The translations under genes and the position numbers were made by a program. Of a stretch of DNA of 47,228 bases, positions 18,055 to 26,910 are shown in pieces. The notes under the pieces are model-generated. The model was given only the letters and a program-made list of their open reading frames with translations. It searched no databases and was not told where the DNA came from. The DNA comes from an uncultured Bacteroidia bacterium (GTDB lineage: Bacteria; Bacteroidota; Bacteroidia; Bacteroidales; UBA932), in NCBI GenBank assembly GCA_902797035.1, contig CADBRH010000039.1, positions 1 through 47,228 of the forward strand. Direction: 5' to 3'. Position 1 is the first letter of the stretch. Every line of letters begins with the position of its first letter.

Positions 18055-18705
18055 TTACCTGAAGAAACGGGCGATCCAGTCCTGATCTATGACAGGGAAG
18101 CCGCCCGAAGGCTTTATCGAAGGGTTGCGCCGGAGGATTCCGGCGCAATCCTCATATACATTGAAACCTACCTGGACGCCATGCATGGCGCCGCCAGAGG
18201 GGTACGTGAAAGTCAGCTCGTTGTCCGGACCGTCGATCCGGAAAAACTTGAAAGGAGCCTCCAGGACATCTTTCCCGCCTTCTTTTCCCGCGAGTTCCAT
18301 CTTTGTCACGTATTTGCACATCTCTACCGCCATGTCGTCAAGCCCGGCGTCGACGATGTTGACTTTCTCTATAAGCGATCCGGCGTCCTCCACCCGTCTG
18401 AACACATATCCCTCAAGGGTTCCGGCCACTTCGGCTAGGCTCGCCTCCACCAGCCTGACCTTATCTTCAGGCACTGAACCCTTGGGGAGCAGCCAGATCA
18501 TGACCCTTTCCTCGGGGTCGTGGTAAATGGTTTGGCCCGAGGCGAGATTTGTCTTTCCGCAATGGGGACACTCCCAAAGGAATAAGGACCCGTCCTTGAC
18601 CTTGGCTTTCAATTCAGGTTCCTCGCCCACATTGACTCCGCTGTAAACGGAGATATCGCTCGTCTCCCCACAGAAGGGGCAGACGGCTTTGACCGTCGTT
18701 CTCAT
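18055..18705 (-). CDS. CpXC-domain zinc-ribbon protein
   Basis: The 216-residue protein has two CxxC knuckles, CPFC at residues 9-12 and CPHC at 46-49, in the arrangement of the CpXC domain, a proposed zinc-binding ribbon of unknown function. The conserved stretch GQTIYHDPEERVMIWLLP follows the second knuckle. The rest is alpha/beta without a recognised fold. Its ATG overlaps the stop of the upstream small membrane protein (ATGA), so translation is probably coupled. A 12-bp GC-rich hairpin at 18122-18151 lies inside the coding region over residues 185-194 (DCAGILRRN) and may be an inserted palindrome. Confidence 0.75.
   Translation of the reverse strand: MRTTVKAVCPFCGETSDISVYSGVNVGEEPELKAKVKDGSLFLWECPHCGKTNLASGQTIYHDPEERVMIWLLPKGSVPEDKVRLVEASLAEVAGTLEGYVFRRVEDAGSLIEKVNIVDAGLDDMAVEMCKYVTKMELAGKEGGKDVLEAPFKFFRIDGPDNELTFTYPSGGAMHGVQVGFNVYEDCAGILRRNPSIKPSGGFPVIDQDWIARFFR
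18122..18151. repeat. Perfect GC-rich hairpin inside the CpXC gene
   Basis: TTGCGCCGG (18125-18133) pairs perfectly with CCGGCGCAA (18140-18148) around a 6-base loop, and pairing extends three more positions outwards with one G-T wobble. It lies inside an open frame and has no T-tract, so it is not a standard terminator. Confidence 0.8.
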
Positions 18706-18986
18706 TTCTTCCTTTTATCTATCCAAACCCAGAGGCGATACATCAGCCAGCCCCAGCCGATGAATAACACCACATGGACCCAATATGGCACTCCCGTCCG
18801 GTAAACCCCTTCTTTCTCGATATTCTCGTAACCGGGGATGTCGGCGTAGTAATACGCCCCTGCCCCGAAGTCATAGCCAGGGACTAGACCGAGCCGATGG
18901 CCCATTATCCACAAGGCGCAAACCAAAATGGCCACCACCACGAGGATCGTGACCATTTTGAATAGTTTCTCACGCCTTGAACCCAC
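18702..18986 (-). CDS. Small two-helix membrane protein, function unknown
   Basis: The 94-residue protein has two predicted transmembrane helices (MVTILVVVAILVCALWIMG, about 11-29, and WVHVVLFIGWGWLMYRLWVW, about 69-88). A short loop with YYYADIPGYENIEKEGVY lies between them, probably outside the cytoplasm. The start is GTG, overlapping the TAG stop of the YeiH-like transporter by one base (TAGTG), and its own stop overlaps the CpXC ATG. The three genes therefore look translationally coupled. I do not recognise a family. Confidence 0.65.
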   Translation of the reverse strand: MGSRREKLFKMVTILVVVAILVCALWIMGHRLGLVPGYDFGAGAYYYADIPGYENIEKEGVYRTGVPYWVHVVLFIGWGWLMYRLWVWIDKRKK

Positions 18987-20335
18987 TATTTGAAGAGGTC
19001 GAGGACGGGAATGTCAAAGACCACTCCGGAGAGGAGGAACCAGACCGCGAAGAGAGTGAGGGCGATGTTGAACACCTGGCCGATGATGTAGAGCCAGAGA
19101 ACCTTGCCGCCATGCATCTGCTTGGCCAGCTCCTTGAAATTGGTGTCCAGGCCTATGCTGGTGAAAGCCAGCACGAAACACCAGTTCTTATACTGGTCGA
19201 GAACCGTGTTGATCTCCTTGACGGAACCCGAGCCGAAGATAGGCTGGATCAGGAATGATGCGATCAGGGAGGCGGCGAAGAAACCTAGGATGAATTTCGG
19301 GAAGCGGGTCCAGATCTCGCTGGCGCCGACCTTCTTCTCGGAGGTTTTCTCCACTCTCGTGGCGAAGAAAACGGCCACGAAGAAGGCGATGAAGCCGATC
19401 AGGATGTTCTGGATGCTCTTCACGAGGACGGCCGCCTGCTCAGCCTCAGGTCCAAGGGCGTTACCGGCGAGAACCACGGCTCCGGTGGAGTCCACGGTGC
19501 CTCCGATCAGCGCTCCGCCCATGAGCTGGGTCATCCCGGCGGCCTTGATGATCATTGGCTCAAAGACCATCATGAGTATGGTGAAGATTATGGAGATCGA
19601 GATGGCTATGGAGAGATCGTCTTTCTTTGCCCCCGAGGCCGCTCCTGTGGCGATGGCGGCTGAGGTGCCGCAGACAGAGGTAGCCGAGGCCAGGGTGATC
19701 ACCAGAGGCTTGTTGTCAATCTTAAGGACTTTTGTTCCAAGCCACCACATGAATATGATGACAACCGGAGTGACGATCCAGGCTATTCCCAGTCCATAAA
19801 GGCCGAACTTCGCGATGTTGGAGAACAGGACCGAGAAACCCATTATGACAAGCCCGGTCTTGATATAGAACTCGGTCTTGATGGCGGGTTTCAGCCAGTT
19901 GGGGACTCCTACCGTGTTGGAGATCAAAAGGCCGATCAAAAGCGCCCAGAAAGCCCATTCCAGATAACGGTTGAGGGTGAACTCGGCGCTGACCATGCGG
20001 ACCACAAGGGCGATCACGAACAAGCAGATGAAGGCGGGGATATATTTCTTGATCTTCTCGCCTTGAAGTTTGACCCCGATGGAGAAGAGTATCCCGAGGG
20101 TAACGAAGGTGACAATCAGTTTGCGCCAGAAGACCCATGTCCCGAGCTGGGTTCCTAACGGGGTCGCTTTCGGGGCGGCTTCGCCAAGAGTCCAAGTCGA
20201 GAACTTCACCGCGGAGAAATCAAAAGCTTTGGTCAGGACGGCGACACAGGCGATGAGAATCACTATGAATCCCAGCCAAACGGCCTGCCAGTCCTCTTTC
20301 CCCCAGAAAGCGGGGACGGATTTTTGTTTTTCCAT
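18986..20335 (-). CDS. YeiH/UPF0324-family putative sulfate exporter
   Basis: The 449-residue integral membrane protein has about eleven hydrophobic helices. YeiH-family features include VKFSTWTLGEAAPKA in the N-terminal loop, EFYIKTGLVIMGFSVLFSNI, the conserved glycine/serine-rich ASATSVCGTSAAIATGAASG, and GGTVDSTGAVVLAGNALG. Family members are annotated as putative sulfate exporters, but the substrate is poorly established. Bacteroidetes versions are longer than the roughly 350-residue proteobacterial ones, as here. It is the first gene of a three-gene coupled operon with a TATCTTTG box upstream. Confidence 0.85.
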   Translation of the reverse strand: MEKQKSVPAFWGKEDWQAVWLGFIVILIACVAVLTKAFDFSAVKFSTWTLGEAAPKATPLGTQLGTWVFWRKLIVTFVTLGILFSIGVKLQGEKIKKYIPAFICLFVIALVVRMVSAEFTLNRYLEWAFWALLIGLLISNTVGVPNWLKPAIKTEFYIKTGLVIMGFSVLFSNIAKFGLYGLGIAWIVTPVVIIFMWWLGTKVLKIDNKPLVITLASATSVCGTSAAIATGAASGAKKDDLSIAISISIIFTILMMVFEPMIIKAAGMTQLMGGALIGGTVDSTGAVVLAGNALGPEAEQAAVLVKSIQNILIGFIAFFVAVFFATRVEKTSEKKVGASEIWTRFPKFILGFFAASLIASFLIQPIFGSGSVKEINTVLDQYKNWCFVLAFTSIGLDTNFKELAKQMHGGKVLWLYIIGQVFNIALTLFAVWFLLSGVVFDIPVLDLFK

Positions 20336-20366
20336 ATTGTTAACCGGTAAAAGAATCCACTATCAG

Positions 20367-20374
20367 CAAAGATA
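20367..20374 (-). promoter_or_regulatory. -7 promoter box of the YeiH-like operon
   Basis: The minus strand reads TATCTTTG, a perfect TAnnTTTG match 31 bases before the transporter ATG. It lies in the 47-base gap after the upstream 1024-codon gene. Confidence 0.55.
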
Positions 20375-20382
20375 TGAAAAAA

Positions 20383-23300
20383 TCATAAGGAAACATCGAA
20401 GATGAAACCGAAGTAGTCCTTGGCCGGCGCGGTTCCGGACGCGGTGAACACCCGTGACTTGTCCCATGAGTTCCGCGCGTACCTGACCCCGATTCTCGAG
20501 TTGTAAGGCAGCCACAGCAGGTTACCGAGACCGACTGTCAGATCAGCCCCGACGCTCGATACCATCTCGAAGTCCTTGCCTCCGGCCAGGTCGGCGAAAG
20601 GGGTCAGGATCAGGTTTTTGACATAGGCTACGGGGCATAGCCAGGAACAGTCGAGGTTGAGGAATGGGATCGCGTAATCGAGAGTGAGCTTGAATCTCTC
20701 GGGAGAGTTGGAATAGAAAACCGTCCTCAGGTTGGAGTCCGCGAATCCCCTCGGGATAAATGAGACCGCGTTGTCGTGATAGCTGAATGGCCCGCCCTTG
20801 ATCTCTTTCCCGTATGTGGCGGATACTCTTAGCCCCTGGTTCTGGAGAAAACCGGGCAGGTAGCCGTAAACATAGAGATAAGCGGCGTCACCGTTGTATT
20901 CATTGAGACTCGGACGGACACGCAGTCCCAATTCGGCCCCTATCCCCAGACTCGGGTAAATCCGGGAAGGAGCCTTGTCCCTCATTACATATCCCCTGAC
21001 CGAGAAGTCCAGGGTTTTCGAAGAGTACAGGCGGTCCTCCCCCACAGAGCCGACATCCACGGCTATTTCCCTCCCTTCCTCGCCTGGCTGGAGTTCCTTG
21101 ATGATGACTTTCTTGTTGAATAAATCGTTGGTAATACGTAATTTGACTTGTGGCACAAGCCCTCGGGCAACTCCTCCCGAGCTGAAATTCAAGGGAACAT
21201 AGGCTTTCACGGAACCCTCAAGGTAGGGGACTTCCCTGACCTCGCCGGAGGAATAATAGGAAACACTCCCTTTGGCCGGATTCCTCAACTGGACTTTGGT
21301 TATTTCCTTAGCCGCGCGGTCTCCGGCGTCGGCGGAGAACTCAATTACGGCAGGAAGGCCTTGATACAAGTATTTGATATGACCGGAATGCCTCCAGCTC
21401 TCTTTGTTCTCCGGATCTTTGTGGGCCCCGTAACCGACGAAGCCGTACCCATCGCCCACAAGGTTCTGTAACAGGACCGTGGCCCCGAGTGAGGCGGTCC
21501 TGTAATACTCGTCTCCGCTGAAATTGTCAATATTGTCGTAATTGAAGAATATAGGCGCCCAGGAGTGGATGGAGGGGGTTAATTTCCGGTATTTTCTTGG
21601 CTCGCTGAAAGTGGTTTCCGAATACTTCTTGAAAGAGTCCCATCCTTCCCCCGCGACTGCCTTCTCCTGCGCCGAGAGGGCGTCCGCGACAGGGTAAGAG
21701 TGAATGTCTCCGAAAGACACACGCCTCATCGGCAGGTCCTTTGCCGGAGTGAAGTAGATCATCCATCCGTCCTTATATGCCTCTGGTTTGTCCGAAGGGG
21801 CCAGGGCGCTGTAGAACAACGTGTCGGCGGCAGGGTTGAAAGCCGGCGAAGCGATCCCGTAACGAGTCTCCGTGACTTGGAAAAGGGTTTTCGATCCCAT
21901 TTCCAGAAGGTACATCTCGTTCACTCCGGTCCTGTCGCAGACAAAGGTCAACCCTTCGCTTTTCCATGACCTCAGGCCGGAAAGCTCGACTGGTTTTGGC
22001 CCGATTATAACTTTCAGCGGATCAATGGAATATATCCCCATTCCGCTATCCGAGAGACCGGCGGTGAACAGGCGGTCCCCCACCCAGACCGGCTCGGTGA
22101 ACTGAAGGGAATCCGGGGCCTGAACGGTCCTGACGACGGAGCCGTCCCCACTGTCAAGAATAACCACTCTTGAGCCTCCGTCGCTCGGGTACTCAATGGC
22201 GCAAACGAGTTTCCCGTCGGGAGATGGGGCCGGGTTGAAATAATTCCCCTTCCTGGTCAAATCCTTGACTTTAGAGGGGTTGTCGGTCTCAATGAATCGT
22301 ATTCTGGACGCTCCCGCGAGGGACCATCTGATGTCCGGCGTCGTCTCCGACCACCATAGCCTCTCCCCGGTCTCATCATAGGTCAAGCCACTGACACGGG
22401 ATGAGAACGGCCGGATTCTTTTCTCAGTGCCGGAGGGGGATAGCCTCACAAGCTCTCCGGAGACGGTCATCCCGGATTTCCTTGACCATATTCCCCCGTT
22501 AGCGTCCATCACCGTCCCGGAATACGCGGTGTGTCTCCAAGGTTTAACGGACACTCTTTCCGAGGGCATGAAAGGACCCCTGGCGGCCGCCTCTGCCGTC
22601 CAGATGTCACGATAACGCTCCTCAATCGCCCTGAAAGAGTCTTTAAGGCTCATCCCGCCGGATTTTTTCACTGTTTTTTCAAGAAGGAAGAATCCCCCGT
22701 CCCTCTTGACCGCCGAGAAATAATCCGAGGTGAAAAGCGGGTTGTCGAAGAACACCCTCATTCCGGAGACGAGCATGTATCCGGCCCTGTAATGATCAGG
22801 GGCGTAAAACTTCTCGGAGCCGATCGACCATTTCCAGTAATCCCGCCAATCACCGCTGTCAAAAGCCGGGGCCATATATGAGAGAAAAGACGCTTGGCGG
22901 CCCCTACCAGATTCTGTTAGAGCTGTTTCCGCCACGACAGCATCGCCCTCAAGAAGTGTCGGGCCAGGATACAATCCGGCCACAGCTCCGGCGAAAAACT
23001 CCCCGACCAGATACTTCATGATTTTGTTCCTGCCTCCGGCTCCGGCCTGCATCTGCGCGGCGTGCCTTCCCTCGTGGGCGGCGAGCAGTCTTTCCCATTT
23101 CACCGGTGTCGGGAAATACGGGTCAGGGAGAGTATAGATATCCATTCTCTTCGGCGCCCAGGTCACTGAAGCGTTGGGTACCGGATAGAAACTGTGAAGA
23201 ACCACAGGCGTCCGACCCTTGTAATTCTCCCCTATCTCCATCCCCGACGACCAGCTCACCGCCACTTTCGCCTTTTCAAGCCATGACCCGTACACCCTTG

Positions 23301-23457
23301 CAAGCGAGTCCTCTCCGGAAGGGTAGATTAAAGTGAAGTTTCCAGAATCCATCCTTTCCCAACGGACTCTGCCCGGGTCGCTGCCCGTGAGGGAGAACTG
23401 GGCCCGTAGAACGCAGCATAAAAGCAGCAGCGGCAATATGAGAGAGATTCGTCTCAT
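20383..23457 (-). CDS. Exported HExxH peptidase-like / beta-propeller / beta-barrel protein
   Basis: The 1024-residue protein starts with a signal peptide (residues 1-19). The N-terminal domain contains HEGRH at 128-132 in LLAAHEGRHAAQMQ and TLLEGDAVVAET near 168-178, a layout like the HExxH...E site of gluzincin metallopeptidases (peptidase MA type). The middle (about 300-600) has TolB/PD40-like propeller blades, for example NYFNPAPSPDGKLVCAIEYP and RYGIASPAFNPAADTLFYS. The C-terminal 350 residues alternate like beta-barrel strands and end in YFGFIFDVSL, a typical outer-membrane C terminus. A single chain may thus hold a periplasmic peptidase-like domain on an outer-membrane barrel. The domain reading is by eye; activity is unproven. 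Confidence 0.7.
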   Translation of the reverse strand: MRRISLILPLLLLCCVLRAQFSLTGSDPGRVRWERMDSGNFTLIYPSGEDSLARVYGSWLEKAKVAVSWSSGMEIGENYKGRTPVVLHSFYPVPNASVTWAPKRMDIYTLPDPYFPTPVKWERLLAAHEGRHAAQMQAGAGGRNKIMKYLVGEFFAGAVAGLYPGPTLLEGDAVVAETALTESGRGRQASFLSYMAPAFDSGDWRDYWKWSIGSEKFYAPDHYRAGYMLVSGMRVFFDNPLFTSDYFSAVKRDGGFFLLEKTVKKSGGMSLKDSFRAIEERYRDIWTAEAAARGPFMPSERVSVKPWRHTAYSGTVMDANGGIWSRKSGMTVSGELVRLSPSGTEKRIRPFSSRVSGLTYDETGERLWWSETTPDIRWSLAGASRIRFIETDNPSKVKDLTRKGNYFNPAPSPDGKLVCAIEYPSDGGSRVVILDSGDGSVVRTVQAPDSLQFTEPVWVGDRLFTAGLSDSGMGIYSIDPLKVIIGPKPVELSGLRSWKSEGLTFVCDRTGVNEMYLLEMGSKTLFQVTETRYGIASPAFNPAADTLFYSALAPSDKPEAYKDGWMIYFTPAKDLPMRRVSFGDIHSYPVADALSAQEKAVAGEGWDSFKKYSETTFSEPRKYRKLTPSIHSWAPIFFNYDNIDNFSGDEYYRTASLGATVLLQNLVGDGYGFVGYGAHKDPENKESWRHSGHIKYLYQGLPAVIEFSADAGDRAAKEITKVQLRNPAKGSVSYYSSGEVREVPYLEGSVKAYVPLNFSSGGVARGLVPQVKLRITNDLFNKKVIIKELQPGEEGREIAVDVGSVGEDRLYSSKTLDFSVRGYVMRDKAPSRIYPSLGIGAELGLRVRPSLNEYNGDAAYLYVYGYLPGFLQNQGLRVSATYGKEIKGGPFSYHDNAVSFIPRGFADSNLRTVFYSNSPERFKLTLDYAIPFLNLDCSWLCPVAYVKNLILTPFADLAGGKDFEMVSSVGADLTVGLGNLLWLPYNSRIGVRYARNSWDKSRVFTASGTAPAKDYFGFIFDVSL

Positions 23458-23465
23458 TTATGAGG

Positions 23466-23473
23466 CGAAGATA
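23466..23473 (-). promoter_or_regulatory. -7-like box of the 1024-residue gene
   Basis: The minus strand reads TATCTTCG, one change from TATCTTTG, 8 bases before the ATG, so the leader would be very short. Confidence 0.35.
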
Positions 23474-23495
23474 AAGATTTATGATAAGTTTTGAG

Positions 23496-23503
23496 TAAAT
23501 TCG
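23496..23503 (+). promoter_or_regulatory. -7-like box of the DUF5106-thioredoxin gene
   Basis: TAAATTCG followed by CAC resembles the Bacteroidetes -7 element with one change. It stands 22 bases before the chosen ATG. Confidence 0.35.
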
Positions 23504-23525
23504 CACTAATAATCTTCTCGTGACA

Positions 23526-24509
23526 ATGGATAAAAGAAGAATGTCCCCGCGATTCCTTACGGCGCTTCTTCTGGCCGTCCTTCTTCCCGCCTGCGCGGGG
23601 AGGAGCCGCCCGTCCTTAACGGCGGAGGAGCTTGGGGGAGCGATCCCTTTTCCGGCCGATCCGGTGGCGCCATCCATTATCACGAACCCATCGGAGATAA
23701 ACGAGTATGTCGTCTCCCGTTTCTGGGACGCGTTCCTAGAGAAGCCACGAGGGTGTGATTCCACCTTGGTCAACGGGGTTCCGTCCGTTGAGGTCGAGGA
23801 GGCCCTCGGGCGCTATATCTCCTTGCTTGAGAATGTTATCGATGGAGACAAGGCCCGGGCCTTCATGGGCGGTTTCTTCGTGAAAGTTAGTGATTTCCAG
23901 TCGGCCAACCCCACCTCAAAAGTGTTCGGTTTCTTTGAGGATAAAACACGGGGGTACCTTAACGACCCGAATTCTCCTTTACGTGACGAGGATCTTTACT
24001 TTCCTTATGTCAAAGGCTTGTCTGAGTCCGGGTTTGTCGAAGAGGGGATGAGGAAGGTTTATTCCAGAGAAGCCGGGATGTGCTCGCTGAACCGGAAAGG
24101 CACCCCTGCGGCCGACATCGTCTTCACTTTGCTTGACGGCCGCCGGGCCACCCTTCACGGGATAGAGGCCGGTCACACGCTTCTCTTGTTTTCGAATCCC
24201 GGATGCGAGGCTTGCGACGAGTTGACCGGGCGTTTGGCGTCCGACAAGACTGTCGGGAGGCTGGTAGGGTCAGGCGAGCTTGCGGTTGTCAACCTCTACA
24301 TAGACCTCGAGGTCGAGAAATGGAAGGCCCTCGCCGCGAAATACCCGAAAACGTGGCTCAACGGTCATGACCAGGACTATACCATCCGGAAAGATCTCAC
24401 TTACAATGTGCGGGCGATCCCGTCCCTGTACCTTCTCGGCAAGGACAAGACGGTGATTCTGAAGGACGCTCCGATAGAGAAGGTTTTGCTGTATCTTGAG
24501 AATATATAA
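23526..24509 (+). CDS. DUF5106 / thioredoxin-like lipoprotein
   Basis: The ATG at 23526 gives 327 residues; a GTG two codons earlier is possible. The signal peptide ends in the lipobox LPAC, so the protein is a predicted lipoprotein. The N-terminal helical part, with EYVVSRFWDAFLEKP, fits the DUF5106 domain that precedes thioredoxin folds in Bacteroidetes. The C-terminal domain is thioredoxin/TlpA-like, with catalytic CEAC in LLFSNPGCEACDEL and the cis-proline motif VRAIPSLYLLGKD. It would act as a periplasm-facing disulfide reductase or isomerase. galM starts 10 bases downstream. Confidence 0.8.
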   Translation: MDKRRMSPRFLTALLLAVLLPACAGRSRPSLTAEELGGAIPFPADPVAPSIITNPSEINEYVVSRFWDAFLEKPRGCDSTLVNGVPSVEVEEALGRYISLLENVIDGDKARAFMGGFFVKVSDFQSANPTSKVFGFFEDKTRGYLNDPNSPLRDEDLYFPYVKGLSESGFVEEGMRKVYSREAGMCSLNRKGTPAADIVFTLLDGRRATLHGIEAGHTLLLFSNPGCEACDELTGRLASDKTVGRLVGSGELAVVNLYIDLEVEKWKALAAKYPKTWLNGHDQDYTIRKDLTYNVRAIPSLYLLGKDKTVILKDAPIEKVLLYLENI

Positions 24510-24519
24510 AACAAACGAT

Positions 24520-25569
24520 ATGGAAGTCACAAAAGAGAAATGGGGCCAGAGTCCCGCCGGGAAGGATATATTCCTTTACACCATCCGGAACGAGAGCGGG
24601 GCTTTCGTCAGGCTTTCAAGTGTGGGAGCCGGAATAGTCGGTATCGCCGTTCCTGACAAGGAGGGCAAGTTGGCGGACGTGGTTCTCGGCTACCCCGACG
24701 CGGCCAGTTATTTCGCCGACGGCCCTTGCTCCGGGAAATGTCCCGGAAGGTTCGCCAACCGCATAGCCCTGGGTAAGTTCACTCTTGACGGGGTCGAGTA
24801 CAACCTGCCGTTAAACAACGGCCCCAACCATCTTCACGGTGGCCCGGAGGGCTTTCAGAACCAAGTATGGGACAGCAGGATAGTTGACGACGCGGTGGAA
24901 TTCATGTATTTCTCCGAGGACGGGGAGGCTGGATATCCCGGTGACATGAAAGTCGTGGCCCGTTACGAGTGGAGCGAGGACAACGCCCTCAAGCTATTCC
25001 TGACCGCCAGGACCGACAAGACCACGGTCGTGAACCTCACCAACCACGCCTATTTCAATCTCGACGGGGAGGGAGCCGGGGATATTCTCAGCCATGAGCT
25101 CAAACTGAACGCCTCGGTGTATCTTCCTACCGACGAGACCCTCATCCCTGTCGGAGAGCCGGATCCGGTGGCCGGGACTCCGATGGATTTTCAGGAGTTC
25201 AAGATGATAGGGACTGAGATCAAGGAGGATTTCCCGGCTCTGAACTACGGCAAGGGATATGACAACTGCTGGATAATCAATGGTTTCGAGCCTGGTCAGC
25301 TTCAGACCGCGGCAACATTGCGCTCTCCCCGCAGCGGTCGTGTGCTGGAGGTGCTCACCACCCAGCCCGCCGTTCAGATCTACACAGGTAACTGGCTGTC
25401 AGGCAGTCCTGTCGGTAAGTGCGGCCGTTCGTATTTCGACTACGAGGGCGTGGCCATCGAGTGCCAGCATTGCCCCGATTCTCCCAATAAGCCGGATTAT
25501 CCGACCACAGTCCTGCGTCCTGAAGAGTTGTTCGAGGAAGCTATCATCTGGCAATTCTCCGTGGCATGA
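24520..25569 (+). CDS. galM: Aldose 1-epimerase (galactose mutarotase)
   Basis: The ATG at 24520 gives 349 residues; the longer frame from TTG 24496 runs into the upstream gene and is rejected. The enzyme interconverts alpha and beta anomers of galactose and glucose. Family motifs are [30 protein letters not shown], the catalytic-His region [13 protein letters not shown], and the catalytic-Glu region [14 protein letters not shown] near the C terminus. The last codons overlap the thyA start (ATGA), so galM and thyA are probably translated in a coupled way despite unrelated functions. Confidence 0.95.
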   Translation: MEVTKEKWGQSPAGKDIFLYTIRNESGAFVRLSSVGAGIVGIAVPDKEGKLADVVLGYPDAASYFADGPCSGKCPGRFANRIALGKFTLDGVEYNLPLNNGPNHLHGGPEGFQNQVWDSRIVDDAVEFMYFSEDGEAGYPGDMKVVARYEWSEDNALKLFLTARTDKTTVVNLTNHAYFNLDGEGAGDILSHELKLNASVYLPTDETLIPVGEPDPVAGTPMDFQEFKMIGTEIKEDFPALNYGKGYDNCWIINGFEPGQLQTAATLRSPRSGRVLEVLTTQPAVQIYTGNWLSGSPVGKCGRSYFDYEGVAIECQHCPDSPNKPDYPTTVLRPEELFEEAIIWQFSVA

Positions 25570-26360
25570 GACAGTATCTTGACCTTTTGAACAGGATAAT
25601 GGACGAGGGCGTGATCAAACATGACCGCACCGGCGTCGGCACAAAGTCTGTATTCGGTCATCAGATGAGGTTTGACCTCTCCGAGGGCTTCCCTCTCCTG
25701 ACGACCAAGAAAGTGCATCTGAAATCCATTATCCACGAGCTCCTGTGGTTCATCTCGGGAGACACGAATATCAAATACCTTAAGGATCACGGAGTCTCCA
25801 TATGGGACGAGTGGGCCGACGAGAACGGCGACCTCGGGCCTGTCTACGGCCACCAGTGGCGCTCATGGCCCGCGCCGGACGGACGCTCCATCGACCAGCT
25901 ATCCCAGGTGATTGACATGATCCGGAACAATCCGGATTCCCGACGCATGCTCGTCTCGGCGTGGAACCCGGGAGAGGTCGACAAGATGGCCTTGCCCCCG
26001 TGCCACTGCCTGTTCCAGTTCTATGTGGCGGAGGGGAAGCTTTCCTGCCAGCTCTATCAGCGCAGCGCCGACACATTCCTCGGAGTGCCGTTCAATATCG
26101 CCTCTTACGCCCTTCTGACGATGATGATCGCCCAGGTTTGCGGTCTCCGTCCCGGAGAATTTGTCCACACAACCGGCGACACGCACATTTACCTCAATCA
26201 TTTCGACCAGGTGAGGGAGCAGCTGTCCAGGGAGCCTCGTCCACTGCCTGTGATGAGATTGAACCCTGACGTGAGGAGCGTGTTCGATTTTGTTTACGAG
26301 GATTTCACCCTGGAGGGTTACGACCCCTGGCCCGCCATCAAGGCCCCTGTCGCCGTTTAA
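25566..26360 (+). CDS. thyA: Thymidylate synthase
   Basis: The 264-residue enzyme methylates dUMP to dTMP with methylene-tetrahydrofolate. It has exactly the E. coli length, and the catalytic Cys falls at residue 146 in [12 protein letters not shown], as in E. coli. Other signatures are [13 protein letters not shown] at 19-31, [23 protein letters not shown], and the end motif [14 protein letters not shown]. Its start overlaps galM by four bases. folA follows after 19 bases, giving the common thyA-folA pair that recycles the dihydrofolate produced. Confidence 0.98.
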   Translation: MRQYLDLLNRIMDEGVIKHDRTGVGTKSVFGHQMRFDLSEGFPLLTTKKVHLKSIIHELLWFISGDTNIKYLKDHGVSIWDEWADENGDLGPVYGHQWRSWPAPDGRSIDQLSQVIDMIRNNPDSRRMLVSAWNPGEVDKMALPPCHCLFQFYVAEGKLSCQLYQRSADTFLGVPFNIASYALLTMMIAQVCGLRPGEFVHTTGDTHIYLNHFDQVREQLSREPRPLPVMRLNPDVRSVFDFVYEDFTLEGYDPWPAIKAPVAV

Positions 26361-26379
26361 TCAAAAACACACGATATAA

Positions 26380-26889
26380 ATGGAGAAATGCATAATAGTC
26401 GCTATCGCGGATAACCGCGCGATCGGCAAATCAAACGCCCTCCTCTGGCATATCGCCGATGATATGAAGTATTTCCGCCAGACGACCACCGGATGTCCGG
26501 TTGTGATGGGATGGATGACTTTCCAGTCAATCGGAGGGAGGCCCCTTCCGAAGAGGGATAATGTGGTGATATCCATATTCCCATGGCCGGACAAGCCCGA
26601 GGGGGTCAAGGTGGCCGGGAGCCTCGACGAAGCGTATTCCATCATAGAGAGAGACCATGGCGCCGATGTGGGCAAGGTATTCGTCATGGGCGGCGGGGAG
26701 ACTTACCGTCAGGCCCTTCCGACGGCCGATAAGCTTTACATCACACATGTGCATGCCGTGATCGAGGACGCCGACACTTTCTTCCCGGTAATCGACCCGA
26801 AGATCTGGGAAGTCGAGTCCACCACGCCGGTGGCCATCGATCCCGAGACCGGCTACGGTTACGAGTTCACGGTTTACACACGGAAATAA
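26380..26889 (+). CDS. folA: Dihydrofolate reductase
   Basis: The 169-residue enzyme reduces dihydrofolate with NADPH. Motifs are IIVAIADNRAIGKSNALLWHIADDMKYF at the N terminus, with the substrate-binding acidic residue in IADDM, then GCPVVMGWMTFQSIGGRPLP, and the nucleotide-loop VFVMGGGETYRQALP. The length is normal for the bacterial family. It directly follows thyA. Trp appears in GWMTFQSI where GRxTWESI is more usual, a mild variation. Confidence 0.97.
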   Translation: MEKCIIVAIADNRAIGKSNALLWHIADDMKYFRQTTTGCPVVMGWMTFQSIGGRPLPKRDNVVISIFPWPDKPEGVKVAGSLDEAYSIIERDHGADVGKVFVMGGGETYRQALPTADKLYITHVHAVIEDADTFFPVIDPKIWEVESTTPVAIDPETGYGYEFTVYTRK

Positions 26890-26910
26890 TTATTTTACAC
26901 GAACTTACAA

